This document shows positions 13,996 to 14,880 of a stretch of 14,880 nt of DNA, piece after piece (position 1 is the first letter of the stretch; every line of letters starts with the position of its first letter). Under the pieces are notes generated by a model, which ran no database searches, was not told the DNA's origin, and saw only the letters and a list, made by a program, of their open reading frames with translations. A program made the position numbers and the translations under genes. Source of the stretch: CAYSPU01 sp964432995 (GTDB taxonomy: Bacteria > Verrucomicrobiota > Verrucomicrobiia > Limisphaerales > JAHDYP01); assembly GCA_964432995.1 (NCBI GenBank), contig CAYSPU010000145.1, forward strand, positions 1 through 14,880. The letters are read 5' to 3'.

Positions 13996-14484
13996 CTACT
14001 GCCTCCGTAGGCGAAGACCGCTCAAGCCGGCGAGACCGAGCGCCACCATTGCCAGCATCGCTCCAGAGTCCGGGACAGCGGCGCTCTCGTGAACCCAATA
14101 ACCAGGTCCTCCACCGTGGAGTGGGTTTTGACCAGCCCGCATCCACTGCCACCTGAAACTACTGGGCCCAAAACTCAGATCCGCTCGATAGTAGACTTGG
14201 GGTGGTTCAGGAATGAAGTGCCGGACGAATTCCACGGAAGCGCCCATGTCATTGTAGCGAAAGGCTGAGACATCGCCTGAGGCTGCCAAGGCCACGGACG
14301 GAATGACCTCGGCGTCATCGGGCAGACTGAACGACTGCAGCCCTGTTGGGGTAGGGAATTTGAAGGAAGCCGTGAACGAGGCAAAGGGCACGGCTGTGCC
14401 TGGCGTTGTGGGGTATGCGGGGTTATGCGGGGTCGGACCACGGCAGGCTCTTGGGAGTGTGTCATATGCGCCGAGTCTGAGCAT
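13996..14484 (-). CDS. VPDSG-CTERM sorting-signal protein, N-terminus probably lost
   Basis: The frame gives 162 residues. The C-terminus is a clear exosortase-type sorting tail: VPDSG (137-141), a hydrophobic helix (AMLAMVALGLAGLSGL) and a basic end (RLRRQ). VPDSG is the Verrucomicrobia-associated variant of PEP-CTERM; such proteins are exported, cut and anchored or released by an exosortase. The body (about 32-130) is probably beta-rich with no family I recognise. There is no signal peptide after the first ATG, and the in-frame stretch upstream, back to a stop near 14535, has none either. Since sorting needs export, the gene has probably lost its 5' end. It abuts a decayed transposase gene, which may be linked to that loss. 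Alternatively, a frameshift hides the true N-terminus. Confidence 0.7.
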   Translation of the reverse strand: MLRLGAYDTLPRACRGPTPHNPAYPTTPGTAVPFASFTASFKFPTPTGLQSFSLPDDAEVIPSVALAASGDVSAFRYNDMGASVEFVRHFIPEPPQVYYRADLSFGPSSFRWQWMRAGQNPLHGGGPGYWVHESAAVPDSGAMLAMVALGLAGLSGLRLRRQ

Positions 14485-14518
14485 GATTCCGCGCCTTACA
14501 GGCGATATTCTTGGCCGA

Positions 14519-14855
14519 TTATCGGCTCCAAGCTAACCCCCCACCCAAGTCTGTGGCATCTTCTCGCAGAACCCAAGCGCCCTCAGGACACTCCTCACTC
14601 GTCAACCTCCTCCGGAACGCGAGCGCCTTTCCGATTTCATCTACAAAGTCCCTCTCCCCGACTGCAATACCCCCAGTCCAGTCCAGTGTGGTTCTCTGGA
14701 CAACCGCCCGGGGGCGAGAGCTTCCTGAATCCGGCGCTCGGAGTGGGTGCGGTATTCCTGTCACGGGCGAAGCGCAGCAGGAACTGACGGTTGTGACAAC
14801 GATGGGTCAGATGGTACGTGCGGCCAGGCAAGAAGTAACGGTTGCCCCTTGGCAT
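14519..14855 (-). pseudogene. Internally deleted RAYT (Y1/IS200-like) transposase
   Basis: The 5' part, from ATG at 14855, reads MPRGNRYFLPGRTYHLTHRC followed by HNRQFLLRFARDRN, the classic N-terminus of REP-associated tyrosine transposases. After about 34 residues the match ends. In a different frame, 14519-14690 gives WTGGIAVGERDFVDEIGKAL and later EGAWVLREDATDLGGG, the kind of C-terminus seen in the same family (usually W-T-x-S-I-A-V-G-x-x-x-F-V). The catalytic middle, including the HUH motif and the catalytic tyrosine, is missing. About 340 bases remain, against roughly 650-750 for an intact gene. It is a dead copy. Intact relatives elsewhere in the genome could have spread the REP-like units seen at 471-660 and 9419-9477. 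Confidence 0.75.
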
Positions 14856-14880
14856 GGACGTTCTGTAGCGGATGAAGCCT

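Overview
The window looks like a draft-assembly contig from a Verrucomicrobiota bacterium, probably of the Limisphaerales/Pedosphaera type. The grounds are high GC content, a VPDSG-CTERM sorting tail (the Verrucomicrobia-type relative of PEP-CTERM), two DUF4838 proteins, a DUF1080 protein, many secreted proteins, and abundant palindromic repeats with a RAYT transposase relic. A run of ten N at 9075-9084 marks a scaffold gap. Taxonomy is inferred from gene families only.

Layout. Positions 1-758 hold decayed, repeat-rich DNA: two copies of an 86-bp structured repeat, a scrap of a serine beta-lactamase-family gene with its SxxK motif, and a fold-back element made of two inverted REP-like units. 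Positions 759-6027 carry three secreted proteins on the plus strand: a nucleoside-hydrolase-like protein, a long DUF4838 protein, and a CAP-domain protein with a MAM-like region. A nucleoside:H+ symporter-type MFS transporter follows (6364-7923). Between it and the next gene lie three abutting inverted repeats and low-complexity sequence (7921-8285).

Positions 8333-10846 are a tight, overlapping operon: larB, larC and a Trm112-like small protein. LarB and LarC are two of the three enzymes that make the nickel-pincer nucleotide cofactor of lactate racemase-like enzymes. The third, LarE, is not in the window. larC carries an in-frame REP-like palindrome in its His-rich linker. Positions 11038-13781 hold a second secreted set: a DUF1080 protein, then a Tat-type lipoprotein of the DUF4838 family translationally coupled to a CBM9-like lipoprotein. 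The 3' end, on the minus strand, holds a VPDSG-CTERM protein without a signal peptide, directly beside an internally deleted RAYT transposase.

How the parts may fit: the two sets of secreted proteins, together with the nucleoside-type transporter, suggest extracellular breakdown and uptake of glycosides or nucleoside-like compounds, but no substrate can be named. I found no clear new defence or biosynthetic system. The strongest unusual signals are the REP family that has entered larC's reading frame, the palindromes that contain stop codons, and the RAYT relic beside the truncated sorting-signal gene. No tRNA, rRNA or CRISPR array was seen.
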